Shown here in pieces: positions 39,908-49,164 of a DNA stretch of 64,000 nt. The position numbers were made by a program, and so were the translations under genes. This DNA comes from Azorinus chamasolen (Eukaryota > Mollusca > Bivalvia > Cardiida > Solecurtidae), in contig OY755247.1 in the NCBI GenBank assembly GCA_963576725.1, forward strand, positions 17,734,526-17,798,525, given 5' to 3'. The number at the start of each line of letters is the position of its first letter. Position 1 is the first letter of the stretch. The notes beneath the pieces are model-generated. The model had not been told where the DNA came from. It ran no database searches and was given only the letters and a program-made list of their open reading frames with translations.

Positions 39908-40126
39908 CCGTAAAACCCCTCTAATGTGACCACTTAATGAACAAACATGGCTAATGCGACCAGTTAATGAACAAATATGGCTGTCTTCATAATGCAGGAA
40001 GAAAGTTATGCAGAAAGCTCCTATAGGAGCTTTCTGCATAACTTTCGTCCTGCATTAAGCTACCACCTGCCTTTGCCACTGTGAATTATGCCCCTTTTTG
40101 GTGGTCGCATTAGAGGGGTTTTACTG
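39908..40126. mobile_element. TA-2 MITE with a 30-bp internal duplication
   Basis: CCGTAAAACCCCTCTAATG / TTAGAGGGGTTTTACTG, with TA on both sides. TAATG-GACCA-TTAATGAAC occurs twice in the left arm. Tip GAAAGCTCCTATAGGAGC. Confidence 0.85.
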
Positions 40127-40284
40127 TATTCACCACGTATTTTGCATTAACATTTGGCGTCTCATTAATATCCATCAGTTTGATATTCCGTCACTAGTTT
40201 CCTCATCAACTTGCCGAACAAGAAGTATAGCGAGTATTACACCAGAGTCAAGCATGAGCAGACATTTCTTTTGCCACGGAGTAA

Positions 40285-40526
40285 GGGTTATTCATTTCCC
40301 TGTTCTATATTTGTTTCAAATGTCAATACCTACAGAACATTTATGGACAAAATAGGTATAGTGAAATGTGTAGCCATTTTAGAACGGAAAGAAACAGATT
40401 TTTCAAATTCCATTAGCAAACAGAGCAGACCCTGATCAGACCACTCATATAGGAGCCGTCTGATCTCGATATTCTTTCTTTGGAGATGTGTGAAAAAAAT
40501 CACGTTTATAAGAATGAAAAAGTATT
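40285..40526 (+). mobile_element. TTAA-3 MITE, diverged
   Basis: ATTTCCCTGTTCTATATTTG, GTCAATACCTACAGAAC, AGCAAACAGAGCAGACCCTG, TATAGGAGCCGTCTGATC. Confidence 0.7.
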
Positions 40527-40789
40527 AAAGTCAAGCAGGAAAGGACACAAACAACGCAACCACCACAAAAACACCGACAGAAAGCTACCCACTAAACATA
40601 AAAGCAGGGGTGACAAAGACTTCCACACCACATAGAAGACGGTAAACACATGAAAATATGTAAAACATAGCATGACAACAACTGTGAAAGTCCGTCAAAT
40701 ATGTACTCGATGGCTTTGCTGAAGCCAGAGCAATCGCAGGGAAGCCGTTAATGGCACGACAGAGAAATGGCAATACATGAGTCTGGTAA

Positions 40790-41120
40790 GCTCATCCCAT
40801 TTCTGGGTTTAAGATCATACCATCATTGAGTACTACCCTCGGCCTGCCATCGTGCAAGCAAAGAGGGAAGCGTAGCTACCGGCTGTAAAGGGTCAATAAC
40901 CAAACACGCAGTGCGTTGCAATATAATGACTACACTACCGGCTGTAAAGGGTCAATAACCAAACATGCAGTGCGTTGCAATATAATGACTACGCTACCGA
41001 CTGTAAAGAGTCAATAACCAAACACGCAGTGCGTTGCAATATAATGACTACACTACCGGCTGTAAAGGGTCAATAACCAAACATGCAGTGCGTTGCAATA
41101 TAATGGGGTCATATAACCTT
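40790..41120 (-). pseudogene. C-terminal fragment of the RT family, with tandem insertion
   Basis: On the minus strand: LYDPIILQRTACLVIDP, then tandem copies, then LPLFACTMAGRG and stop at about 40838. These match the HTACLFVNP and LFACTPTRKD segments of the RT at 25779. The sequence after both stops is also similar (TAGTACTC-ATGA-GG, CCAGAAATGG), so a conserved 3' region follows the ORF. Confidence 0.6.
40876..41111 (-). repeat. 59-bp tandem repeat, four units
   Basis: CTACCG(G/A)CTGTAAAG-GTC starts units at 40876, 40935, 40994 and 41053. The unit is a piece of the RT coding region (ACTGCATGTTTGGTTATTG on the minus strand), and 59 is not a multiple of 3. Confidence 0.92.
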
Positions 41121-41136
41121 TCTTCCTAAAAGTTGA

Positions 41137-41785
41137 AGTTGTGCAGTTGTTCAAAACATTGGTCTGAAGGAGCTATCTCCCACGGAGATTTATGGGGACA
41201 TGGTAGGAACATTTTGGGAGGAGGATGCCTCATCCTACTGCGTGGTGAAAATATTAGCTGCCGACTTTAAACGCGGTAGCAGGTGTCTTTAAGAGTGTCC
41301 CGTCATGGCAGGTCACCAACTGTCACTACACAGGACACCATAGATAAAATCTATGATATGATCATGGGAGGCGATGAGTTACACAGAGGTACATTACTAA
41401 ACAGCTTGGCGTCTCGCAGGAACGGGGACATGCAATTATTCACAATGAACTACAAATTACAAAAGTTTCCGTCCGATGGGTCCCACATCCTCTTGATCCC
41501 GACCAAAACCGAGCTCGGTGCATATGTTCAGGGAAAACATTGCCGATTTTCAGAGGGAATCGGAGAGGATTATCAAGTAATTTGTACCTGTTGATGAAAC
41601 ATGGGCTCATCACTTCTAACCTGAGACAAAACAACTCAAGCAGGGGAAACATCCTGGACCCCCTCCCACGAAAAAGGCCAAGCCTGTGACATCTGCTGAA
41701 AGCTTATGGCCACAGCAAAAGGTGTGGTGCTGCTTGTGGGTTTTCCTTGAAAAAGGCCATACTGTAACAGGCATCGGGACGATCA
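41137..41785 (+). pseudogene. Mariner/SETMAR-type transposase pseudogene
   Basis: Fragments in order but in shifting frames: LSPTEIYGDMVGTF, VVKILAADFKRGS, VTTQDTIDKIYDMIM (helix-turn-helix part), RENIADFQRESERII, VPVDETWAHHF (first catalytic Asp at about 41593), PPPTKKAKPVTSAES, FLEKGHTVTG. Stops and frameshifts lie throughout. The 3' part, with the other two catalytic Asp, is replaced by an HP-1 fragment. It is a different lineage from the intact mariner at 22152. Confidence 0.75.
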
Positions 41786-41868
41786 TAAAGAGTGGTCACA
41801 TCATAGGGTTTAGTGGAGAAATAAAACTTTTCTTGAAAATGTTGTAATTTATTCATCTCATCTTAAAA
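41777..41868. repeat. HP-1 right half
   Basis: AAAGAGTGGTCACATCATAGG, TTTAGTGGAGAAATAAAAC, TTATTCATCTCATC. Confidence 0.65.
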
Positions 41869-41981
41869 AGTCAACATCAGGTTTTGGTTGTCAATTTAAT
41901 ATCTTATCAATATGACTTAGGCTATACTATATATCATTTTACCAATATTAAGAACAAGGAAGACTGTGTATCTTTTTTGTA

Positions 41982-42185
41982 CAGTAAAACCTCTCTATAA
42001 CGGTCACTAAATTATGTTAATTAGTTGTTATTTAGGGCAGGTGGCAGCTTAAAGCAAGGTGAAAGTAAAACAGAACGCTCCTATAGGAGCGTTCTGTTTT
42101 ACTTTCACATTGCTTTAAGCAACAACCTGTCTTTAGCACAAAATACTTGATGTAATTAAGTGGCCATTATAGAGAAGTTTCACTG
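41982..42185. mobile_element. TA-1 MITE (204 bp)
   Basis: CAGTAAAACCTCTCTATAAC / TATAGAGAAGTTTCACTG, with TA on both sides; tip GCTCCTATAGGAGC. Confidence 0.9.
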
Positions 42186-42510
42186 TACCTTCCTGTGTAG
42201 ATAATGACACTGCTGTGACAGCCAATTATATACATATGTTTGATATGCCTCATGTATTGTACATTTTAGCAATATATATATCTATCTATCTTTTTTAAGT
42301 ACATGTACAACTATTCTTATTCCTCAGAATATAACTTTCAAACAACGGATTAGTCTATGTGCGAACAAGTGATTGCACAACCATATTACTAGCTAAACTT
42401 ATGCATTAAGCATAGAGGAATATGTGATTACATGTATCTGAACAGTGTTGATCCAGATATCTGACAATGAAGACGACAATCCTTTGTGCCAAAAACCATT
42501 TTCTCAGCTT
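42186..42510. other. Stretch with no recognisable feature
   Basis: Nothing supported. Confidence 0.4.
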
Positions 42511-42522
42511 GACCCCTTCACT

Positions 42523-42751
42523 CAATAAATGCGCTTCCTTACGTATTTGCAAACAGAATAAACCCAGATCTGGCGGCCCCTGTCGTAGGAGCCGTCTAAT
42601 CAGCATCTTCTCTGTTTACTTACCTACATCTGATCATACAGATTTTGTATTGGCAAAACAATCCTGATTCCATACGTCATTAGATAAACATTCGGCTAAT
42701 TAATATTCATTATGTCATTGTTTCTCTCATGAATATTCATGGTGTAAAGGA
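42523..42751 (+). mobile_element. TTAA-2 MITE
   Basis: TTGA at 42519-42522 and TTAA at 42752-42755. CCCTTCACTCAATAAATG, TTTGCAAACAGAATAAACCC, CATGAATATTCATGGTG, AAAGGATTAA. It shares its right TTAA with the next element. Confidence 0.8.
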
Positions 42752-42755
42752 TTAA

Positions 42756-42976
42756 CCCATTTGCTCCATGTGGATTCTTCCGTGCTTATTATATTGGATT
42801 AGTCCTTATTTATCTAAGGTGTACCTGGCCTAACTTTTCAGTTTCGTTTTGTTTTATATTGAAATTCCTATCAACAAACAGTGTAGACTCTGATCAGACG
42901 CCACATTATGCGGCGTCTGATCAGAGTCTTCACTGTTTGCCTACGTCCCATATATGGGATCGTGAGAGCAGATGGG
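42756..42976 (-). mobile_element. TTAA-4 MITE
   Basis: TTAA at 42752-42755, CTAA at 42977-42980. CCCATTTGCTCCATGTGG, GACTCTGATCAGACGCC, ATCGTGAGAGCAGATGGG. Abuts the TTAA-2 copy with a single TTAA between. Confidence 0.85.
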
Positions 42977-42980
42977 CTAA

Positions 42981-43386
42981 AGAATGCGTGTTTTTCAACT
43001 ACATATTTGCACGCTTTGGATGCCACGAATTCCACCCTTGTGCAGCTTAGAACGGTTCATGTTTTGTACTTCTAGACATTCAATCTTATGCAAACGTATA
43101 CGAGAAGAGTAGATATATATTCTGATATATACAAACAAGTGAATCATCCTCGTCGTCGCTTACAGTCTCTGATTTATGGACCCTGTCCAATAAATATTGG
43201 TAAACTTAATCATAGCAGTTTTGATATGTCGGCTTGTCTCTACCGGTGACTCATGATCGTTGTCAGACAAGAATCGGCTAAACTAGCGGAATCTCTACTG
43301 TCAAAGAAATACGTGGCAGAAATCAAAACAACACTACAGGCAAGAGCACCTCTTAAATACGACCACTTCAATAGAAATAATGATTA
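42981..43386. other. Stretch with no recognisable feature
   Basis: Nothing supported. Confidence 0.4.
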
Positions 43387-43633
43387 CAGTAGAACCCCCC
43401 TAATGCGACCACTTAATGAATAAACATACAGTAAAACCCCGCTAATGCGACCATTTAATAAACAGCCACTGGCGTCGTTTAAAGCAGGTGGTTGCTTAAT
43501 GCAGGACGAGTGTTATGCGGAAAGTTCCTACAGGAGCTTTCTTCATAACTTTCGTCATGCATTAAGCTACCACCTGCCTCTACCACCCATGATTATACCT
43601 CTTTTGGGTGGTCGCATTAGAGGGTGTTTACTG
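43387..43633. mobile_element. TA-2 MITE inserted in or beside a TA-2 end
   Basis: A 41-bp left end (CAGTAGAACCCCCCTAATGC, ACTTAATGAATAAACA) is followed at 43429 by a complete element: CAGTAAAACCCCGCTAATGC to AGAGGGTGTTTACTG, with TA at 43427-43428 and 43634-43635. Its GACCATTTAATAAACAGCC is the unfilled counterpart of the TTAA-5 insertion site at 50476. Confidence 0.85.
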
Positions 43634-43639
43634 TATTTA

Positions 43640-43833
43640 TCAGCTGACTTTTTATGATGGCATATGAACACATGGGAATTAAGCCATGACATACATCATA
43701 AAGACCATGTCTATATAATTCAATAAGCTGACAGAGTAGACCCAGATCAGACGATTCATGCAGGAGGCGTCTGATATGGGTCTATTTTGTTTGCAAATGC
43801 GTCAAGTGTGTATATATACACAGAGTATATGGT
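43640..43833 (-). mobile_element. TTAA-2 MITE, eroded
   Basis: ATGATGGCATATGAACAC, AGCTGACAGAGTAGACCCAG, GGGTCTATTTTGTTTGC, ATATGGTTAA. Confidence 0.6.
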
Positions 43834-43933
43834 TAATTAGTCAAAACGATGTCTTTAAATGCAAGTAGTTGCTTATTACAGTACGCCCATACTGCTGAAA
43901 GCGTCCGTTGGAGCTCCTTGTATATCCTTTGTA

Positions 43934-44278
43934 CGGGGAACCCTCATTACACCAGCATTCGTTACAATGGCATGCCTCTTTATACTGGAAGTATGCATTG
44001 AAACAAAATTACCGTTAAGTCTTTGAAACAGCCACTGAATAAAAAGGTGCAATGCCAATAAGACAGGTGATCACTTAATGCAGAACACAAGAAGTTAAAA
44101 AAGCTCCAAAAGGGCGTTTTTTGCACTTCTTCTGTTGTGCATTAAGCGTTCGCCTGTTGGTACTAGTTTAAAACTGGCCATACGGTTCCTTTCATATTTA
44201 AACTCGTTATAACGGTAATCTCGTTATACCAGCATAATGTCTAGAAACAAACACCTCCGTTGTAATGAGGGTTCACTG
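43934..44278. mobile_element. TA-3 MITE (345 bp)
   Basis: CGGGGAACCCTCATTACACC ... TAATGAGGGTTCACTG; tip AGCTCCAAAAGGGCG; GCATTCGTTACAATGGC and CTCGTTATAACGG are present. Flanking TA on the left only. Confidence 0.82.
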
Positions 44279-44383
44279 AACTACATTAAGTTATCACACG
44301 CCTTTAAGACCGACAGTCAGACTTAGCTTAAGTAGCCATTGTAAATGGTTTAATAATCGCTCAATCGAATTGTATGTCTATAA

Positions 44384-44574
44384 CAGAGCAACAGATAAAC
44401 ATGCATACTCAAATACTAAAATCGTCATTTCTACACCAAATCCTATGTTGTGACCACTCTTCGAGACGATTCTAAAGAGTGGTCAAAACATAGGGTGTGG
44501 TGGAGAAATAAAGGAGTTAGTTTTGAAAATATTTTAATTAACGCAACTTATCTTGACATCTCTGGTTTCGGCTC
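44384..44574. mobile_element. HP-1 repeat
   Basis: CAGAGCAACAGATAAACATGC to CTTGACATCTCTG. Palindrome GACCACTCTTCGAGACG / GATTCTAAAGAGTGGTC, partly deleted at the tip. Confidence 0.72.
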
Positions 44575-44634
44575 TGATGGCCGCTCTGATGCCAGTTCTG
44601 ATGACATCTCTACCGACACTCTTATTTCACATCT

Positions 44635-44800
44635 GTTGCCAGCTCTGATGGTAGACGTATTGCAAGCTGGGATGCCAGAAATATTGCCAGCTGTGATGCC
44701 AGATATGTTGCCAGTTGTGATGCCAGGAATGTTACCATCTGTGATGACAGATATGTTGCCAGCTCTGATGCCAGATATATTGACAACTCTGATGCCTGCC
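44635..44800 (+). repeat. 24-bp minisatellite, in-frame
   Basis: Units of GTGATGCCAGATATGTTGCC with variation, about seven copies. 24 is a multiple of 3, and one frame (44450-44818) reads an 8-residue repeat of the type AVMPDMLP/SVMTDMLP. The ORF begins inside HP-1, so I do not think it is a gene. Confidence 0.85.
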
Positions 44801-44819
44801 AGTTCTGATGATAGATGAG

Positions 44820-45177
44820 TTGCAGCTCTGATGACAGGTATGTTACCCAGCTGTGCAGAATATTTCTACTTGCTCATTAATCCCTTACTATTGAATTGGA
44901 AATTCAATCATTTGAAGTTGAGCACCTGAGTTGTTTGATGTGGCTTCATTCAGTACGTAATGGAATAATGGCCATAGACTTTCAACTTGGATCGAACACA
45001 ATGGACATAGTCTTGAAACTTTGGAGAAATATTTATCTGCACATGAAGGCGTGCGAGCAGAAGCACCCAATAGCAGGCAATGGTTATCACCTTTGACCGA
45101 ATCGAACTTGTCAGTACAGAGTTATTGCCCTTGTATTTATGAAGTCGGAAATTGTAGACACGCTGGTCATATTGACA
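44820..45177. other. Stretch with no recognisable feature
   Basis: Short open frames only. Confidence 0.35.
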
Positions 45178-45181
45178 TTAA

Positions 45182-45423
45182 CCCTTCGCTTGCTATTCAC
45201 GTCAATATAGCTACCTGTAAATAGTGAAGACCCAGATGAGACAGCTCCTGCAGGAGCTGTCTCATCAGGGTCTGCACTATTTACAAATTGATTGTGCAAC
45301 CAGTGCACTCCACAGCAGTGATTGCACAGTGAAATACGTGTACACAGTGAAGATATGTGTAATTATACAACAGGGCATGGGTACAGAAGAAGAAAAGTAT
45401 TTCAAAATTCAGCAAGAGAAGGG
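45182..45423. mobile_element. TTAA-6 MITE
   Basis: TTAA at 45178-45181 and 45424-45427. Ends CCCTTCGCTTGC and GCAAGAGAAGGG. Core GTAAATAGTGAAGACCC, AGATGAGACAGCTCC, TGCAGGAGCTGTCTCATC, GGGTCTGCACTATTTAC, nearly perfect. The core repeats the TTAA-2 / TTAA-5 / HP-2 word order with different outer arms; only copy in the window. Confidence 0.8.
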
Positions 45424-45427
45424 TTAA

Positions 45428-45756
45428 TGTAAATATAGTTTCAAATATGATGTGGATATGACGTATATGCTACTTATGAAAGTTTGAATGCCACTGTGAT
45501 GGTGGTACAGCTATACACTCTGGGATCTAGTTTCTACTAAGCATTAAGTTATTCTTTGAAACGGATGGTGTCTCCTTATTCCATGATTACATATGCAAGA
45601 AATCATATATGTATGAATATACATTAGTTTATTTTCAGTATGTTATAAGAAAATATAGTTTTAGTCATCATGATGGCATGAATTACTTTTTCATAATGAC
45701 GTTAACACATGGATTGTTTGCCCGCGGCGCAATCTACATGATGCCATACGCTAATA
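45428..45756. other. Stretch with no recognisable feature
   Basis: Nothing supported. Confidence 0.35.
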
Positions 45757-46098
45757 CAGGGAACCCTCATTACACCGGCATTCGTTACAATGGCACCCCG
45801 TTATACCGACAGTATGCATTGAACAAAATTACCGTTAAGTCTTTGAAACAGTCACTGAATAAATATGTGCAATGCCAATAAGACAGATGATCACTTAATG
45901 CAGAACACAAGAAGTGCAAAAAGCTCCCAAAGGGAGCTTTTTTCACTTCTTGTGTTCTGCATTAAGCGTTCACCTGTTAGTACTAGTTTAAAACTGGCCA
46001 TATGGTTCCTTTCATATTTAAACTCGTTATAACGGTAATCTCGTTATACCAGCATACTGTCTGGAAACAAACACCTCCGTTTTAATGAGGGTTCATTG
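45757..46098. mobile_element. TA-3 MITE (342 bp)
   Basis: CAGGGAACCCTCATTACACC ... TAATGAGGGTTCATTG, with TA at 45755-45756 and 46099-46100. Tip AGCTCCCAAAGGGAGCT. The closest relative in the window is the copy at 43934, 1.5 kb away. Confidence 0.88.
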
Positions 46099-46100
46099 TA

Positions 46101-46194
46101 TACCCTCATCGGATGGACTCTGCATGAATCATCTGATCTGGGTCTTATATGTTGCAAATGCGTTAAAAAGCACATATATGTAGTAACGGGTTAT
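46101..46194. repeat. TTAA-2/3 right-half fragment
   Basis: CATCTGATCTGGGTCTTATATG, GCAAATGCGTTAAAAAGC. Confidence 0.5.
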
Positions 46195-46376
46195 TATAAC
46201 ATAATTTTCATCTCAATGCGTCATGATGTTCACAATGCCGTAGATCTCGGAGAGGCTATGACTATTATTTTGCAAAATAAGTACATGCTTTACGTGGTAA
46301 TGGTCGTAGAATGCAGTAATGTTGGAAAAAATGAACATTTTTGTACAATCAATATTTCTTAGCTAGAATGTTGGTA

Positions 46377-46963
46377 CAGTGATCACTCGTTATAACGACA
46401 TTCGATATAACGGAATATTCATTATATTGACACGAATTTTGGAAACGCTTATAGTAAACCCCCTCTGGAAATTTTAGTAAATAAGCATTTTTTTAGTAAA
46501 TAAGATATGTTTTGGCCGGTTGCAGATTAATGCAGGATGAACGTCATTTATAAAGCTCATCTGACAGCATTCTGCACGACTTTCACCCTACATGAAGCTG
46601 TCACTTGTCTTACAGGCGTGTAGTGATGTTAATTTGAACGGCATGTTTAACCCATTACCTCATAAACTATTTTTAGATACAACCCCTTTGAATAAATCTA
46701 CCGAAAAGGAGCATTAACTAGAGAAAAGGAAACTTTTAGAATATTGTATTTTGAAACCATTGTGATAAATAGAGCATTTGCTCCTATAGGAGCAAATGCT
46801 CTATTTATCACAATGGTTTCACAAAGTGACTTTTACAGAGTCGTCAAAAGTCATCAATATGAGGAAATGGGTTGAAGGGTATCAATGTTCATTATAACGA
46901 AGTTTTCAATACAACGACACCTTATGTCGACACGAACGTAGTCGTTGTAACGAGAGTTTACTG
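46377..46963. mobile_element. TA-5 element containing TTAA-1 (587 bp)
   Basis: CAGTGATCACTCGTTATAAC at the left, GTCGTTGTAACGAGAGTTTACTG at the right, with TA at 46375-46376 and 46964-46965. The interior has TTAATGCAGG and CTTTCACCCTACATGAAGC (TA-4-like core). Without the inner MITE it would be about 362 bp. Confidence 0.78.
46651..46871 (+). mobile_element. TTAA-1 MITE nested in TA-5
   Basis: TTAA at 46647-46650, TTGA at 46872-46875. The 68-bp palindrome is perfect. Confidence 0.88.
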
Positions 46964-46989
46964 TATATACAGCTACACATAAAGGCGCG

Positions 46990-48238
46990 TGGCCAAATTT
47001 AGTTTAATCATATTTTATTGCTTGCTTTTATCTTTACATAATTACAATATTGCATATTCATACATCAGTATAAAGCAATAGCAAAAGGGTTCGACCACAA
47101 GTTATTACAACATTAGAAACGGTCCTTCCCATTGAAAGCAGATATTCGTATGTAAACATATAAACAATGAATGAGCTAAAAAACATAGTACAATATTTCC
47201 AAACAGAAAGACATTACAACTAACAACAACAAAGCAAAATAAAAAAAAACCCACACACACAAAGAAAAAAAATGAATAAACAAATAAATGAAAAGACTAA
47301 TCCGTTTTTATTCCACATCTTCACCCGCTGCGCCAAATCGCCCCCCCCCCCCCCCAGAAAAACTCGCACAACCTAATTAATTATAACCATCGACGCAGGG
47401 CAACTTAAATATTGTTTCTGAACGAGTAGATAACGCTGTCTTGCTTGTAATTAGCCAAACCTTTTTGCATTTTTAATGTATTTTTGCACATGGAGAAAAA
47501 GACGTTCGTTTTCATCATTTGACAAAGTTGGAATACCATACAATAATTTATGAGTGCTTAAAGGGTGAACATCGCGGGTATTCTGGAACAGTTCGAGTCT
47601 TTGGGTTGAAAATAGTGTGCATTTGAAAAAGAAGTGTTCTGCATCTTCCGTGTCAATGTTACATATACAAATTGCATCGTCACGTAAATGATTTATGAAG
47701 AGGTGGCTGTGTAGGTTGCTGCATTTATTTCTAAGACGCGCATGGTGTATTGAATAGAAGCGATCTCCACATAGACAATATTTCGGTACATTAAAAGAAA
47801 TAAACATGTTATTTATTCCAGATTTGAATGAATTCAGAGATGGACTGTGACGAATGGTTATGTCTACATCGTTCCAAAGTTTTATTGTTGAGGGAATTGT
47901 TGAATTTGAGTATATTTCTGTTCTTCTGATAGGAATTACAAAATTATCACTATTTCGGAGAGCATATTGAGTTGAGGTATCAACTGTTCCGGGAAAGAGT
48001 TCATTGATATAATCTGGAGTCGAATGAGATTTCACTTTAAAACCAAAAATGTATTTTTGCAATTTACGCCTGTCTGAAAGAGATGTCCATCCTATTTCTT
48101 TACGTAAATTTTCAATTGAAACGGAACGCGTCAAACCTGTAACAGTCCTTGCTGCTTCGTACTGATTTTTTTCTAAACGTTCTTTTTCATATACAGTACA
48201 ATTGTCCCAAACAACAGACGCGTATTCCAAAAGTGGTC
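46990..48238 (-). mobile_element. 5'-truncated non-LTR retrotransposon (LINE)
   Basis: Contains the C-terminal ORF segment (47451-48238) and a 3' region with poly-C (47341-47355 on the plus strand) and AATAAAATATG near 47010 on the minus strand, a possible polyadenylation signal. The 5' boundary coincides with an HP-1 fragment at 48239. 3' end approximate. Confidence 0.7.
47451..48238 (-). pseudogene. LINE ORF2 C-terminal region
   Basis: About 262 residues, starting RPLLEYASVVWDNC, the conserved end of the RT domain in jockey/CR1-like LINEs, with no upstream catalytic part. Then LEKNQYEAARTVTGLT, EIGWTSLSDRRKL, STQYALRNSDNF, SIHHARLRNKCSNL, and a C-terminal Cys/His motif CICNIDTEDAEHFFFKC. 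It ends in VQKYIKNAKRFG-stop, the usual tail. The frame has no internal stop, so truncation is fairly recent. An apparent start at 48230 is TTG inside this conserved block, not a real start. Confidence 0.85.
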
Positions 48239-48330
48239 TTAAGTCGTCATATCCCCTCCAAATCCTATGCTGTGCTCACTCTTTAGAATCGTCTCGAAGA
48301 GAAATAAAGGAGTTATTCTTGAATATGGTT
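48239..48330. repeat. HP-1 repeat, compacted
   Basis: AAGTCGTCATATCCCCTCC, GCTCACTCTTTAGAATCGTC, then directly GAGAAATAAAGGAGTTATTC; the tip and part of the right arm are deleted. Confidence 0.65.
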
Positions 48331-48356
48331 AAATGAGAATGATATTATGTCATTAC

Positions 48357-48535
48357 GAGGGGACATTAGTGGTCGAGTGGCTATATTAGTCTTTGACTGA
48401 CAATCACTTAGCCCCTCAAAGATGACATTCGAATCCCGGCCTGGGCATTTGAATTTTTCAGGCGAGAAGCTTTCCAGCTTTCTTGCGGTAGGTCAATGGT
48501 TCTACCCGGGTCTTCTGTGCACGAAACAATATATA
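48357..48535 (+). mobile_element. tRNA-derived SINE, class II tRNA head
   Basis: A-box TGGTCGAGTGGC and B-box ATTCGAATCCC are separated by about 60 bp, with a long variable arm as in tRNA-Leu or tRNA-Ser. The body contains CTACCCGGGTCTTCTGTGC. A different family from the SINEs at 19268 and 20790. Confidence 0.6.
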
Positions 48536-48690
48536 GAGTATATTACATTAGTGTCCATTACAGATTGTTTTTATGAAACGAGTTTACTATAATAATATGA
48601 CACGACCTTTAGCGAGTGTACAATATTCATAATCGTAAACGAGTTTCATGAAAACTGTATGTAATGAACACGAATGTAAGATTCTTTCTA
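48536..48690. mobile_element. HP-4 fold-back element
   Basis: Arms TACATTAGTGTCCATTACAG ... TTTATGAAACGAGTTTA and TAAACGAGTTTCATG ... GTAATGAACACGAATGTA, about 43 bp each, around a 45-bp loop. Outer word AGATTCTTTCTAT resembles the ends of the other HP-4 copies. Confidence 0.65.
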
Positions 48691-48699
48691 TCTTATAAC

Positions 48700-49160
48700 C
48701 CTTAAAAAGTGCCATAGAAAGTGAAACAGACAATATCTGACGGATGTTTCGGCCATTGTTTACAGCGTAGTAAAGCCAAACTGCTCATTTGCAAAAGAAA
48801 ATGCACTAGTGCATTTCTGCGATTTACGGCACTCTGTTTCGGCACTACCGCACGACAGATTATGTGATAAAATTTGTTCTTTACATGGAAGACCTCTATA
48901 TGACTGAAATATTGTTCAAGCGACGTATAAACCCGATACAAACAAACAAACCATTACAACTTCCCCTATGCGTTTTGTAGAAAACCATTAACAAATAGCG
49001 TTGTAACGGTATATGTTTCTGTTTCCCAATAAAACATTTCTCTGGTGGAAAAAGTTCACAAGGACGAGGCAATTTGATATTGTTTGAATCGTGAGATGCA
49101 AGTCAAATAATGTCAAGTCAAGTAATATTTGTTTAATATCTGAGGTTTACAGTAACAGTT
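48700..49160. other. Stretch with no recognisable feature
   Basis: Nothing supported. Confidence 0.35.
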
Positions 49161-49164
49161 TTAA

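Larger units (their letters stand above)
39680..40270. mobile_element. HP-2 pieces around nested HP-1 and TA-2
   Basis: CGACGTCTCACCGGGATCC and CAGTTTGATATTCCGTCA occur before the nested pair. Near-copies (GGCGTCTCATTAATATCC, CAGTTTGATATTCCGTCA) occur after it, at 40157-40195. Confidence 0.5.

Noticed and set aside
39730..44574. 8-bp target duplications for HP-1 as proof of hAT origin
   Set aside because: The CAGAG..CTCTG ends fit, but the flanks of the two best copies (39730, 44384) show no matching 8 bases.
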